Origin: Prorocentrum cordatum
Lineage: Eukaryota > Sar > Dinophyceae > Prorocentrales > Prorocentraceae
Assembly (NCBI GenBank): GCA_963575745.1
Contig: CAUYUJ010000891.1
Span: 794,665 to 858,664, forward strand
DNA length: 64,000 nt
Reading direction: 5' to 3'
In this document: in pieces, positions 33,962-46,319 of the stretch
Numbering within the stretch: the first letter of the stretch is position 1
How the letters are laid out: every line of letters starts with the position of its first letter
Notes under the pieces: generated by a model
Seen by the model: only the letters and a program-made list of their open reading frames with translations
Database searches by the model: none
What the model was told of the DNA's origin: nothing
Position numbers and translations under genes: made by a program

Positions 33962-34160
33962 AGGGATCTCGATCATTGGATACTGGAAATTTCCAGTCGT
34001 GACCAACAAGATCGGTCTCTACGGATTTTATTTCAAATTCATGTATCGGTCGCGACCGATTTGCTTCAGAATCGGTCGCGACTGGTCTCGACCGATTTTG
34101 GAGTTTGGTTCGATCGGTCGCCATTGATTTGGAGTGCCGATCTGTCGCTACCGATTGCGT
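33962..34160 (+). repeat. Dispersed repeat F, copy 1, with GGTCGCGACCGAT arms
   Basis: GATCATTGGATAC, GGAAATTTCCAGTCG, GACCAACAAGA and TATTTCAAATTCATGTATCG match 36,512-36,605. It continues into several inverted GATCGGTCGCGAC / GTCGCGACCGAT arms up to about 34,150. Confidence 0.7.
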
Positions 34161-34269
34161 CCGAAAAAAACCTGTATCCAATGACCTGGGAGACTCAGGA
34201 TTGGCGTCGGTGGATCGGTCGGTGTCATCCCAGTCGGGGGCCTTGCCGGAGGCCAACCCCAGCAGCCCT

Positions 34270-34500
34270 CACATCTAGGCCTCCCAGATGGGGTCGGAGT
34301 AGCGGTGTCGGCGGATCACTCCGCATTGCCGATGCATCACCGATGCATCGGCGATGCGGCTCGATGTGGAGCCCGAATTCCTCTACGCCGACGTCGTTGA
34401 TGCATCGGCGAGGCATCGACGATGCATCGCCGATTCATCTCCGATGCGGTGCAATCCTTCGGCCTCACAGGCTCGGACCCCATCTAGGAGGCCTCCATCA
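34270..34500 (+). repeat. GATGCATCGCC-rich repeat cluster
   Basis: Multiple GATGCATCGGCGATGC-type units between two copies of a CTAGG/CCTCC..GGGGTC segment (about 34,275 and, inverted, about 34,480). ATGCAT and TCGCCGA(T) elements can pair. Related in style to 30,600-30,765 and 43,880-44,010. Confidence 0.5.
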
Positions 34501-34886
34501 TCGACACGATGGGTACGATGCCCAAGAGCAATTGCTGTTCATTTGGGGCAGGACTCGCTGTCCGCGCCGCCGCGGACGTTCTCTAGTTAAGACAGAAGGC
34601 CGCCTGCCCAACAGCGGCCGCTGTCGATGTTGGACAACATTTGCTATAGGGCATCATAAAAATTGGTCGGCGGCGAGCCCAAGGGTGAGAAGGCCTTCTC
34701 AGAAGACTCGAAAGTCCCCCTGCCCTCTGAGAAGTTCTCGAAGCCTTCCCCGACGATGCAAACACAAAAAAAAACCTCTGGGAAGGCGCGAGGGCTTCTG
34801 GCAAGTCCCGCCGCCTTCCGAGGAGGCCATCTCCTTCTCCTTCACCCCCCCCCCCTCCCTCGCTCGCCGCCGACACTGTTTCCGTA

Positions 34887-35066
34887 CTCCAGATTTTGTA
34901 ATAAAGGGAGGGGGGTCTCATTTCGGGGGGGGGTGTCCTCCAGGCTATCTTGGAGGGCCTGGGGGGGTCTGGGGACGATGTTTTGGAGGGTTCTCCCACG
35001 GGGGAGGTCTGAAATGGCTTGTCTTGGAGGGTCCAGACCCCCTCCCTTTTATTGCGAAACCTGGAG
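34887..35066 (+). mobile_element. MITE D, copy 2
   Basis: 180 bp, collinear with 24,905-25,088 and highly similar in the left two thirds. Left terminus CTCCAGATTTTGTAATAAAG, right terminus TTTTATTGCGAAACCTGGAG. The left flank is TA but the right flank is TG, so the target duplication has decayed or the copy was truncated. Confidence 0.8.
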
Positions 35067-36511
35067 TGCCCATGTCGTTACGCCAGGAGGGCGGAGGGCC
35101 TGCCTCAGCCAGCGGCCCCACGCCGCGGCCTCCGTGCGCAGCTGGCGCGGGCCCCCGCCCAGCCTGCGGCCAGCGTGCGGCCTGTGCGGCGCGGGCTCGG
35201 CGCGCGGGGCGGCCGCTCGGGCCTCCCAACTGGCAGTCGGCTGGGGGCCCGAGGTGGCTCAGGCAGTGCCAAGGCGGGTCAACACTGGGGGGGTCGCCAG
35301 CTTCTCCTGGAAATCGAGGTTCCAGGATGGAGAGTCGGAGGGGTCGAGGATGTTCTTGGACGTTTCTTTGCGTCTTCGGGGCTCTGGGGGGCCCAGTTCC
35401 TCGAGGAAGTCTCGAGGAAGTGGCGTTTCCTCGAGGAAGTGGCGACCCCCCTAGTGGTGACCCCCCTTTGCACTGCCCCAGTGGCCCAGCACTTCGGTGA
35501 CCACATGTGAACCCCTGCAGTCGGCCCAGATTAGGAGGTCGACCCTGCCAAATCAAGGGAACCTTTGTGTGCTGTGTCTCGCGACCCATGCCTCCTCACC
35601 TCGCTATGGCAATGTGGCCCTCGGAACCTTGGGAGGGTCTCGTGTCCTCTCGCGTGTCCTGTCCAATCAAGTCCGCCTGTACCCCCTTCCCCCCCACTTT
35701 GGAAACCGTGGGGGATGGGGGGTCGGCTTCGCATGTGCCCACCTAGCACTTCTTCCTGCCGGCAGGCGAGGTTCGAGGTGCTGGGATCGATCTACAGTGT
35801 TTGCCCTCTTCGGCCTCGGGAGGGCGCGTTCGGGCGCCGGAACTGTCGAACCCCCTTCTCGACAGATTCTCCCGGAGCCCTTTCTCGAACATGAGAAAAC
35901 GGCATGCAGAGAGCTCCGCGCAGATTTCTTTGGGATCGGCGCGTGGCCCTCTTGGCGGCGCCTCTGGCGCCGTCCCCGGCGCGCTCCGCGCGCCAAGAAG
36001 GGGGTCCCACAGTTCATGGTTTAGTTATGCCGATGCAGTGTGTGCAGTCTTGTGCTCCCCTGCCTCCAGTTCGGCCCCCCCAGCCGCCTCCAACCTTCAT
36101 GCGCGCACGCGGCGCACGGCACAGGCCTGCCTGCCGGCACGGCAACCTGCCGGCTGCCCCGTTGGGCACGGGAGTGCACGGCTCAGAAGTCAAGCAGTGG
36201 CGAAGCGTCTTGGCGGCCCTATAGGCCCACCAAATAGTGTTCCAATAACTTCGTGTGGGTTTTTCTGCGAAGTGTTATTAGAACATTCCTGGCCGAGGCT
36301 GTCTTGTTTTAACACATCGGGTTTTGTTGTAGGAGCGTTGTTCTTGTTCTTAGAACATCTTCGGGTTCTAAGAACATGTCGCGGTAGGCCCTCTAGGAAT
36401 GCCGGGACGGTTGGTCTCTGCTCAATGCAGTGCGGGACGGGGGGGGGGGGGGCCCTGAGGAAGTCAGGGGCAGCGTTAGGGGGGCGGCGCATCGACCCTG
36501 AATCGCCCACC
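35067..36511. other. Intergenic, no gene recognised
   Basis: GC-rich. Local duplications of CTCGAGGAAGTGGCG lie at about 35,398-35,450, and a TTCTTAGAACATCTTCGG/GTTCTAAGAACATG hairpin-like pair at about 36,345-36,378. Open frames lack domains. Confidence 0.45.
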
Positions 36512-36605
36512 CTGATCATTGGATACAGGAATTTCCCAGTCGCGACCAGCAAGACCGGTCTCCACGAATTTTGCTTCAAATTCCGGTATCGCTCGCGACC
36601 CACGG
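36512..36605 (+). repeat. Dispersed repeat F, copy 2
   Basis: GATCATTGGATACAGGAATT, CAGTCGCGACCAGCAAGACC and TTGCTTCAAATTCCGGTATC match 33,970-34,060. A short GGATCGCGTCGTACAAAAAG remnant of repeat A follows at about 36,651. Confidence 0.7.
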
Positions 36606-37299
36606 GATTTCCGATGTCTCCACCCCGTGCGGAAGCAGCCGGAGAGGACAGGATCGCGTCGTACAAAAAGTCAGGACAGTAGGTTTGGGCCATTTCTTGG
36701 CGCTTCGCGTATCCTTGCATCCCCATATCCACTTCGGGTTTCCTCGCGTCTGCTGCCCCTGGGCCGCCCTGTCGCTGGCTTCCCCCTTTCCCCCCGCCCG
36801 TGGTGGCGCTGCCGTCGCTTCCACGCCCCTCGTTCCGACCCCTGTCAGCGTTTGGCGATCCGAACCCTACTCCGTTGAGCGCCTGCATGTCGTTGTTCGA
36901 CGTCCTCATCGGTTGCTTTACGGCAGTCATCGAGCTCGTGGAAATCGTAAGTTTCGTTGTTTTGGTGTTGCACCTCGACCAGTTGTTCTTCCTGGTCTAC
37001 CGCGTCTCCTGAGCCGTAACGTAGCTCGCTCCTGTGCGCTCTTTCTTCGTTTCTTCCTCCGCGTTGTTCGCCTCGTGATCCGCTGGCTTTCGTTCCCCCC
37101 GCGTGCCGCGGAATTTAGGCCGTTGCTAGGTAGTCGCGTTTCTTGACGGCGCCCGGCATCCCAGCGCGCTCGCGAACAAACCCATCCAGGAACGATGTCC
37201 ATGAGAGCTGACAGGGGAGGAGAGGAAGAGACACGCATAGTCAATCAGCGAGGGAGGCCAGCCTGGACGGCGCGTCGGGGCCATTTCCGGGCCCGCGCT

Positions 37300-37575
37300 G
37301 GTTTTTTGGAGGCCTCCTGGGGAGGCTCCGTGGCCATCCCGGGCCGTCTTGGAGCGGTATTGGGGCCTCTTGGAGCATCTTGGGAACCATCTTGAGCCAG
37401 CTTGGGCTATCTTGCGCTATCTTGGATGTCAGCATGTGCTCTTTGAGGCCGCTCAGGGGCCTCTTGGGGGCCTCTCGGGGGCCTCTTGGAGCTTTCTTGG
37501 GGCCTCTTGGGGCGCACGTGGGACCCTCTTGGGGGCCTCTGGGGAGCCCTGGAGGGCCTCTTGGTGCCATTTTGG
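37300..37575 (+). repeat. Degenerate CTTGGGGCCTCTTGG minisatellite
   Basis: Imperfect 15-17 bp units such as GGGCCTCTTGGGGGCCTCTC, repeated for about 270 bp. Related arrays lie at 46,320-46,800 and 49,030-49,520, with inverse-orientation copies at 12,285 and 14,760. Confidence 0.8.
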
Positions 37576-37814
37576 AGGCGGTCGGTCAAAAATAGGGGGG
37601 TTCTCGATGTGCGTCCCCCCGTCGGGGGCCACGGTTCTCGAGAGTGCTGTCGAAAATTGGCCCTCTCATCGGCCGAGAAAGGAGCCTCCGACACCTCGCG
37701 AAACTTCCCAAAACACCCCGCGGAGGGGAGGGGGAAGGCTCCCTTCCCCGAAAGGAAGACGGTTTGTGGAACAAAAAAAGAGGTCACCCTTAGACAACCT
37801 GTCGCCCAAAAGGC

Positions 37815-37951
37815 CGGTGGGATTTCGGCCTCGGGGGGCCCTTGCCTTGGGACCGTCAAACAACTACGCAGGATGAAGAACCGGTCTCTGGGAAAGGGTC
37901 GGGACTTCCAGGGACTCCATATTGAAAACATCCAGACGTCGCATGTCTGGG
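37815..37951 (-). repeat. Dispersed repeat A, partial copy 5
   Basis: Contains GATTTCGGCCTCGGGGGGCC, GGGACCGTCAAACAACTACG, CGGTCTCTGGGAAAGGGTCG and the terminal GACGTCGCATGTCTGGG. The other terminus is not recognisable. Confidence 0.75.
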
Positions 37952-38494
37952 AAACGGCCCGCAGACCCTGGCCCAACGTCGCGGCAAATGTGCGACATCG
38001 TGCAACATCACCACCAGGGCCTTAGACCCAATCTAGCCGCGGCATTATTTCTCGAACCGCGTCGATCTGTGAGCCCCCCCTGGGCTCGACGCCAGGCGAA
38101 AACGCCCGGCGCGAAATACCTGCAACGCCAGTATCCCGGGGGAGGCCCAGTTTGAGAGAAAGTCCCCCAGAGGTTTGCGTTCTGCGCCCCGCCATCTTTC
38201 CTCAGGGCCCTCCTTCCCCCCGCGGCACGCGGAGAGAGAAAGAGAAAGAGAAAGAGGGAGAGAGGCGACGACAGGGTCCGCGAGCGCGGCTCGCGGTCCT
38301 CGCCCCGCAATTTTTCGCCAGCTCGCGGCGCCGTGGGGAGGAGTGGGCTGGTCGTGGGGGGAGGCGAGGAGAGAAAGCGCGCGTCGGCGCATAAGGTTGC
38401 CCAGATCGCTGGCGATGTGATATTTTCAATATCGGCCTTCCTTCCTCGCTTTCCTCCACCCCAGCTCTCTGGGCCCGCAGGGCCACCCAATGCC

Positions 38495-38534
<40 letters not shown>

Positions 38535-39149
38535 AACAAACAAAAAAAAAGAAAGAGGAATGGGAGGGCAGAGGAGGGAGGAGGCATCGACGTGGTGGTG
38601 CTGTACATCCTTGGGGCCTGGCACGCACGTCGGCCACGCCGAGTGGCCGCCAACTCGGCCGCGGGAGCCGCCAAGGGCGCGCGGGCGGCGCCGGCAGCCA
38701 GCGGCCCCCCGGGGCCACGGCGCCCTGGGCCTCGCGGCTGCGGCCGAGGCTGCGCCCGTCGGCCCGTGGGGCTGCGCGTGCGGGGAGGCGGCGCCAGCGG
38801 GGCGTGCCGCGGCCCCTGCCGTGCTTGCTCTCGCGCTGCGCCCCCCGGCTGTGCGGCAGCGCGCCCCTGGAGGCCGAGCGCGCCGCCCTCGCCGTGGAGC
38901 CGCCAGGCACACGGCCTCGTCGCGGAGCCTCCCCCGCCCCGCGGAAGGGGCAGCCGGCAGGGGCGCGGCCGCCGCAGGCGGCCGGGAGGCCAAACTCGCC
39001 GTGGGTGCCGACGCGGCGGGCCCCGCCGGCGACGACGCCAAGCTCATCGAGCGCCCGTGCTCTCTCGGCACCGAGCTCACGGCCGAGCAGCAGGCCAGGC
39101 TGCCCCAGCCCTCACCGGCCGCCGAGCCGGCGAAGCCACGCCGGTGCCC

Positions 39150-40990
39150 ACGCCGCAGTCCCAGTTTCAGCGCGCGCTCTGGCGGCAGGGAGACCGCCGC
39201 AAGACTTTCGAGCGGGCTTGGGCTGCGCGGGCTGCAGCGGTCGAGCAGGTCCAAGAGGCCCAGCAGCGGCTTGCAGGAGGCCGACGACCGCCCCTCGGCC
39301 AGCAAGCTGGCACTGGAGGAGGCCACCGCAACATATTCGGCGGCCCTGCAGGTGGCCAGACGGGCAGCGACTTCGCGCTGGGACCAGCCGCCGCCGCGGT
39401 TCAAGGCAATCGCCGAGACCATGCAAGCGATTGGGGGTCGTGGGGGCATCGACCGAGCGGGCCGTGGCCCGCGGTCAGCGCGTTTGCGCAGTGCTGCTGG
39501 ACATCAAGAAAGGCGTATGAGAGGCTCATCGAGGCCGTCCTAGTCGGGCGCGCTCGGCTCGCGCATTTTCCCCTTCGGAGATTGCCATGTTGGTCCAGCT
39601 GTGCGCTATGCCGCGCCGCCTCAGCTATAATGGGGCTGCCCCTTGCGAGTGGCTACCGCAATTCGGGGCCGTGGCGGTTGCAGCTTGGCGGACTTGGTCA
39701 TGCGGCTATACCTGATTCCGCTCATCGACAGGGTCCTTTCGAAGGTGAAGAACGTCGAGATCGTTGCCGGGGTGGCCGCCATCCAGCTTCAGCGCTCGGG
39801 CTCCGCGAAGTCGCTCACGCGCCAGCCCCCGCAGGCGCGCCACCGCGTGCGCGACGTGCTGCGGGGGGGCGAGCTCGTGGTCCAGCGTGCCGAGACGCGC
39901 GTCGTCGGCGACCCCTCCGAGGTGTCAATCACGTCAGCACGTCGGGGCCCGTCGCTGCCGGGGCGCGCGCGTCGCACGCTGCCAGGGGCCCGCGAGTCGA
40001 CCGCGCGCACAAGGAGCGGCCCCCGCTGCCCGGCGCGCCGGCCGCGGCAGGACACGGCGCGGCGCCGGGGAGCAAGGGTGCGAGTCCTTCGCGCCGCCCC
40101 CACGCCCCGCCGGACCCTGTGCCGGCGAGCGCTGCACGACGACGGGGTCGCGGAGCCGCGATCGGCGGCGCGCCGCGGCGCGTCGCGGCGCGCAGCCCAC
40201 CTGGCGCTGTACCCCAGAGTGCACGGCGGCGCAGCGACGATGGGCTCTGTCATCCAGGCGTCGCCCCGCGCGGTGGACCCCGCACGTGCGTTCACCGTCG
40301 GGCCCGCGGCCAACCTCGCGCGCGCCGCGTGAGATGCCTGAGCGCGGCGCGATTGGCTCACGAAGCTCGTCTGCGATGCGGATGCGGCATGCGTCCGCTG
40401 CGACCGCGGCAAGATCGGGCTTCTGGTGACGGGCCCCGCGGGGGCGGCTGCTGCTTCTGCCAGGCGCATGGGGTGGCATGTCATTGGAAATGCGCCCACC
40501 TTCGCACCGATGACAGCATCGCCATCAACATGACCGAGACGCGCCTTGGGACCGTCGCCGTCTTGGCGCGGCGCCCGCTCGAGAGGTGGTTGTTGCGCGG
40601 TGCCATGTGCCGCCGCGACTGCCTCCGCGACCTGCCGCGTGGGCCGCACCTGGCGCCGCTTCGCGCGCTGGCCGCGCGCTGCCCGAGCGCCGACTGGAGT
40701 GGGCGACATTTGTCTCCGTGCGGGCGCGAGGCGGAAACGACATTTGGGGCGCTGCTCGTCGGCGCGCCGCAGGATTGCCGGCCCCCGCGCGCTGCCCGTG
40801 CCTCGGCAGACCAGACGGCGCTCTGCAGCGCGCGCCCTGGGGTGGCTGCCCCATCGCCTGGCTGCGGCGGTGCGATTATGATATGTTTGATAGGATGATG
40901 GCAGCTGAACGGGCGCATCCTGAATGGCGCCTGTGGCGCTGCGCTTTCGTGCCCGACCCTCGGCCCCCCCCCTCCTCCAACAGCCCTTGA
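39150..40990 (+). pseudogene. Decayed LINE, copy 3
   Basis: Begins with a coiled-coil-like Ala/Arg/Gln segment (about 39,155-39,400) split over two frames. Near 39,480-39,530 is VCAVLLDIKK(A)YERL, reverse transcriptase motif A, interrupted by a frame change. GCSLADLVMRLYLIPLIDR at about 39,680-39,735 resembles the motif-B region of dinoflagellate LINEs. Further on, ACHWKCAHLR (about 40,470) and RRPLERWLLRG resemble the C-terminal His/Cys region of this LINE group. Motif C is not recognisable and frame changes are frequent. It is clearly relictual. Confidence 0.65.
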
Positions 40991-42410
40991 ATTTTCCGCG
41001 CGCCGGCAGGTTCGGCCGCGCGGAGGCGACGGCTCGGTGTCATCGATAGCGCAAGGAAATCCTGCGGTTGGCAGGGCGGGCTGGGGGGTGGTGCAGATCG
41101 ACCCTCTAGGCATCGTTTTCTGCTCGATGCACGCCCAGTTCCAGGCCGGATGCAGGATCTAGAGATCGACGAAGGGCGGGCTCTGCTAGCCTGTCTCCGG
41201 CACCGCGGTGCAGGAGATACTTATAATGTGTTTTCTCTGAGCACCTGCGGTTTATCACGGTCTTCGCCAAAGGCAGGACCGAGGCCATTCACTTGGGCTG
41301 CGTGGCGGCCGATTTGTGGACGATGATTTGGGATGGCCTCGGCGACTTCGAGCTTCGTTGCCAGGCTCGCAAAGTCAGAGGGCACGCCAGGGCCGCCAAC
41401 AATTTACACTTCGACGATGCTCGATGCTTCCGCTCCGGCAGTGGGCAGGCCGACGCCGCGGACGAGGCGGGTGCAACCCGCCACCCCAGAAGCCTTGGGG
41501 CCTGGCGGGGGGTCCTCGGTGCTCGCCAACTTGCACGCGTTGTTGGCAAGTAGCGCTGGCGATTCCTCCGCGCCTGGACGCTTCCAAAGCAGAAGGGCGA
41601 TCGCATCCTGGAGAGAGAGGGTTCTTCTGCACCCCGGCGCAGCGCTTTGCGTGACGGCCGCCTCGGGTTTGTAAAGTTGCACGGGCGGTGCCGTTGCATG
41701 CGGTGCATGCGCAGCGCCCTTGTTCCATCCAGCCTTCCTGCCAAGTGCGAGGGCGTTGGCAGACGGCACAAGCTGTGGACTGTGCACCATTATGTGTTGC
41801 GAAGTTCGTGTGGCAGCTATTCTCGTGAGAACGCCGTCCCCTTAGCGAAATCTTGCTCTGGACGCGTCGTGCGAGGCTCGGACATGGCTTCCCGACTCTA
41901 CCGTTTATGGAAGTCGCGAGACCTTGGGGCTGGCCAGCCGTTCACGAACGATCCGCCGAATTGGCGGGGGCGATGCACTGGAGGCGGCGAGGGCTGCCGA
42001 CAAGGCGGCCTTCTAGGGCCCGTAGAGGAGCCCTTCAGTGCCAGAGCGGGGCGTCAGGGGAGAAGGGCACCTTTCTTCCCCCCGCCCAGCCATAGCCCCC
42101 CATGAGTTCGCGGCCAAGACAGCGGCGCTCCCGAAACGTCTGGCCATGCGGTCGGCTCCAGCCGTCTCCGTTCCCCCCTCGCACACTTGTATTTGTTCCT
42201 CCTGGCAGGCCCTCGGGGACCATCCCGGTCCCCCTCCCGACGTACCTTCTCGGCGGCGGGATGAAGTCATTCAATGCACACGCGGCCTTCAGGTAATGGG
42301 CTGTGCAAACCGAGCTAAGCACAGCAGGAACTGCCCGCCAGGCAACAACCCCGCTTCCTTTTCAATCCGCCCTTGCCTTCCCACTCCCCCTGTTCATCCA
42401 TCCACCCTCC
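40991..42410. other. Intergenic, no gene recognised
   Basis: GC-rich with no recognised domain. A short duplicated segment follows at about 42,498-42,610 (GCATAGCAAGTATGCACATG in two copies, each followed by TTTTCGGTGTCAG). Confidence 0.4.
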
Positions 42411-42414
42411 TCCT

Positions 42415-43480
42415 TTTTCCTCCTCCTCCTCCTCCTCCTCCTCCTCCTCCTCCTCCTCCTCCTCCTCCTCCTCCGCTTCCCCATTCCCCACCTCCCAGCA
42501 TAGCAAGTATGCACATGTTCTGTTTTCGGTGTCAGTTTTGTTCTTTGCCCCATTTCCCACCGCCCGGCATAGCAAGTATGCACATGTTGTGTTTTCGGTG
42601 TCAGTGTTGTTCCTTGTTCCGTACTTCCGTGTGCTGATTCTGTTCACCGCCGTTGGTTTGTATGTCTGTTTTGGTGGTTCCTTTTTTGCGGGGGGGAGGC
42701 CTCATCTTGAGGTAGGGCACGACAGTGAGGAACAGCGGGGAGACACGGGGGCGGAGGCTGCGAAGTCGGCGGCGGAGGATGACGAGGATGGTTGAAGAGG
42801 GAAGAGGAGTCGGAAGCGGATGGGGAGGAGGCCAACAGTGATCACAAAGAGGGGGGGATTGGAGGATGAGGAAACGGATGAGATAGAAGAGCAATTGGAG
42901 TCAGAGGAGGAGGAGGAGGAGGAGGAGGAGGAGGAAGAAGAGGCTTCATGTTGCGAACCCGTAATGTTGCGAATTTCCAAGGGTGAGACAGCGAGCAGGG
43001 GTGACCATGGAAAAGCATTGCTACCTTACCCTATTTCCCACTTCGGCCGCTGAGGAGCAGAATCAGGAGGAGGAGGAGGAGGAGGAGGAGGAGGAGGAGG
43101 AGGAGGAGGAGTAATAGACCGCGACGCTGCCACAATGTGTTCCCCCCCCCTTCTGTTCAGGAGCGGAACGAAGAAGCATGCGTGCATTTCTTTGGTTCTG
43201 GGGGCGCATTCTGCGAGCGCTCGTGACATGAGGGGCGCCTATTCGGTGGGGGCATATTCATAAGATTACATGCCTGGTCTCGCACCAACTGTTTTGGATC
43301 CCTACTCGTGCGCGCCGCCAGGAGAGGTCGAGCAGGCGACAAAGACGAAGAGGACGAGGGGTGGGAGGAGGCGGATGACGACGGAGACGACCTCGACGAG
43401 AACGGGGAACAACAAGGAGGAGGAGGAGGAGGAGGAGGAGGAGGAGGAGGAGGAGGAGGAGGAGGAGGGAGAGGAGGAGG
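42415..43480. repeat. Cluster of TCC and GAG microsatellites
   Basis: TCC tract at about 42,416-42,475, a ~75-bp direct duplication at 42,495-42,612, then GAG tracts at about 42,905-42,935, 43,065-43,112 and 43,418-43,475. The strand of the purine run switches between the first tract and the others. Confidence 0.85.
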
Positions 43481-44043
43481 TGATCTTGAACAGAACAAGG
43501 GGAAAGGCCAGCGAACTGGGGCCGACGAGCTGGCGGGCGTGAGCAGGCGCCTTGTCGCAGCCCACCGGTTTTGAGCTTGGCGCTGGACTTGGCCGCGGGC
43601 ACCTCCGAACCAGGGTTTTTTTTAACTTGGCCTCAGGCCTCATTCGGGGGCGGAAAAGAGGGGGGTGATGACTAGGGGGGGGGGGATATCATGGCGTGGG
43701 CCATGATATTTCCCCAGATTTCATGGCGCCTCTTCTTATTTCATTGCGTCCCTGGCCCCCCCGCTGGGCCGCGCACATGCCGCCGCTCATGATTTGCACC
43801 CCCCCCTCTTGGACCCCCCCTTCTTGGCCGCTCCCGACCTCATTCGGGGGCAACGCTGGGGGGGGGGAGATCGGGTCAGGGTGGGATGCCTCGACCCCCC
43901 ATCGCGCACTGAGAGCAACGCCCCGCCCAGGAGCGCTCGGAGTCGCTGGTTTGGGGCCCGTCGCCGACCGCTCGGCGATGTCTCGCCGATGCCAGGCCGA
44001 TGTCATCCCCCTCTCCCGAGCCAGTCCCCCTCCACCGGAAAGG

Positions 44044-44156
44044 GAAAACTGGTCAGGTCAGCGCTCCTTCCCCTCTTTCCCCCCCCTCCTCCCTCGAGAG
44101 GGGCGAGGAAGGAAGGGGTGAGAGGAGGGGCAGGAGCACTGACCTGACCAGTTTTC
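44044..44156. mobile_element. Foldback/MITE-like element, 25-bp inverted ends
   Basis: Left arm GAAAACTGGTCAGGTCAGCG and right arm CACTGACCTGACCAGTTTTC are inverted over about 25 bp with one mismatch. The 113-bp interior is also partly self-complementary (CTTCCCCTC..GAGGGG..GGAAGGGG), so the whole unit can fold as one long hairpin. Non-coding; flanking duplications are not evident. Confidence 0.75.
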
Positions 44157-44539
44157 GATTCCCAAAGCTCCACCGCTGCCCCCCGCTCACTGCATGCTCG
44201 GGCCTCGGCGCGTGGAAGGCTCGCTGTGGGCGGCGGCCACAGTCCGCCGCACGTGCGGAGTGCTGTTGCGGCGGCAAGTTCGCGCCCCCATCGGCGCGGG
44301 CGGCGGCGCCGGCGCGGGCGCTCGGCGTATCGAACGCCCTCGTGGGGGGTCCGCTGTGGTCCCCCGAGAGCGGTCCGCGGCGGGAAACTCGGCGCGAGAG
44401 ACAGGGCCAGCATGTTCTGGGGACGACCGAGAGTAGGGAAGCGGCTCGCGCCTCGCGCGGTGTCAGAAACCGTGGCCCGCGTCGTCAAGGCAGGAAGATG
44501 CCGTGCTGCAATAAGATTGGTTGTCTGACCGTCTGTGTG

Positions 44540-44870
44540 CTCTCTCCCTCTCTCTTTCTCTTTATATCTGTGTGTGAGTGTCTTTCTCTCCCTCTCTCTC
44601 TCAATCTCCCTCTCTCTCTCTTTCTTTATCTCGCTCTAGTTATCTATCCCCCCATTGCTCACTCTGTCTCTCTCTCTCTCTCTCTCTCTCTTCTCTGTCG
44701 TTGTTTCTCTTCGTCTCTCTCTCTCTCTTTCTCTTTCTGTATCTGTACATATATATATAAGTATACATATGCAGATGTGTGTCTCCTTCTCTCTCTCTCT
44801 CTCTTTCTCTCTTTCCGTTTCTCTTCCTCTTCAAATGTCTTTCAGTCTATGCATATATACATGTGTATAT
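44540..44870 (+). repeat. CT dinucleotide microsatellite with TATA patches
   Basis: TCTCTC-rich for about 300 bp, interrupted by ATATATATAAGTATACATAT at about 44,748 and GCATATATACATGTGTATAT at about 44,853. This is the most AT-rich stretch in its neighbourhood. Open frames here (poly-Ser/Leu) are artefacts. Confidence 0.88.
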
Positions 44871-46319
44871 ACAGGTGTTTTTGGTTTGTTTTCTCTCCCT
44901 TTCTCTTTGTCATCGCATCGTCGACGTCGTCCAAAATCCAATTCGTTCAAACCTGTCTTCCCTCTCCACCCCGCCCTCCCCTGAAGCTCCCACTACATCC
45001 GGTTCAACGCGGCCACTGCGGCGATACCGAGGTAACGCCCGAATTCGCCGATCCGATCCGGTCCTCATGTTGGAGTGGAGGGAGGGCGAGGAGAGGCGGG
45101 GGGGGGAGGCTGCAGCCGAGGCGCTGAGATGAGGATCGGCGTCTAGGCTTGGAATTGTCTCGCGGATCCTCGGGTCCTTCCACGGTCGTTCTTGGAGCGC
45201 TCGTGCACCCACGAACCCGAGTCTTGCGCATTTCCCCCGAACCCGAGTCTTGACCCTCCTCCCTCTTCTCTCCTTCCTCCCCGTGGCATTCTTTGTGGCG
45301 GTTTGGCTTGGCCGCGTCCTGGTGGAGTTTGCTGGCCGGGGCGGACCCCCCCCCTATGGATGGGTCCAGGGGGAGAGGGGGCTTTTCGGGTAATTAGGAG
45401 TTGTTGTCGTGGAGGGGGGCAGGCGGAGGGCAAGACAAGGGGGAGAGGAGGAGGAGGAGGAGGGGGAGGTGAGGTTGTTGTCCCCTTCTCCTCGTGTTTT
45501 CCCCTTTGTGCTTTTGTTCTCTCTCTCTCTCTCGCCCCCTTGGGGGGGCAGCCCCAGGGGCGCTTGGGTCTTTCGACACGATCCTCCATTATTTTATTAC
45601 GTTATTCCTCTTCTTCATTACGTTATGATAGTCATTGGCATTCTTCGAGCACCCTCCCCCTTTGACGCTCGCACGGTCTGCGCCATGTGCACATTTCAAG
45701 GCCAATTTTTAGCAGCCCGTGGTCACGCGCCAAATTTTCACTATCAGCTCAAAGGAGCCTCCGCGAATTCGATCTTACTACAGAGCCTCGGGAATCCAGT
45801 TTTCTCTCCGCCACCGTCTTGACGGCAAGTCCGTTTGCCAAGCCCCTGCGCGACATGTATGTGTGTGTGTGTGTGATGTTTCATGTGTTATCCACAGGGC
45901 GTCGCCCCACCACGTCCAGACAGGCGGGGCCTTCACGGAGCAGCCGAGGATATGAGACTTTCGTGGAGCTATTTGGGGCGGCGTTGAAGGCATCCCGGGT
46001 GTTTTCGGGACAATGTTCTTAATTCGAGGGGGCTGCATGGCCGTAGCGACGCTCGTGGGGCGCCCATAGTGGAGTATGGAGCCTTCTCGAGCGGCCGTGG
46101 ACGAAGCTTCTGGGGGCACACTGAGGCAAGATCGGGATCCTTCTGGACGATTCTGGCGGCGTGTTCGGGCCTCGAAGCACCCTCCTGGAGCAAGCCTCAG
46201 CAAGTTCTGGGCATCTGTAGTCGGGTGGACGCAGTCAGGCTTGGGGTATCAGAGGAGGCGCCTTCTGTGCTGATGTACAGAGGTTCACAGGGGGGCCCTG
46301 GGAGCTTCTTGGCATCTGA

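Noticed and set aside
38592-40898. 768-aa open frame over LINE copy 3
   Set aside because: The recognisable LINE motifs fall in several different frames, and most of this frame is Arg/Ala/Pro-rich noise.
44748-44870. TATA-box promoter
   Set aside because: The ATATATA strings are part of a CT/TA microsatellite, no gene lies downstream, and dinoflagellate promoters usually lack a canonical TATA box.
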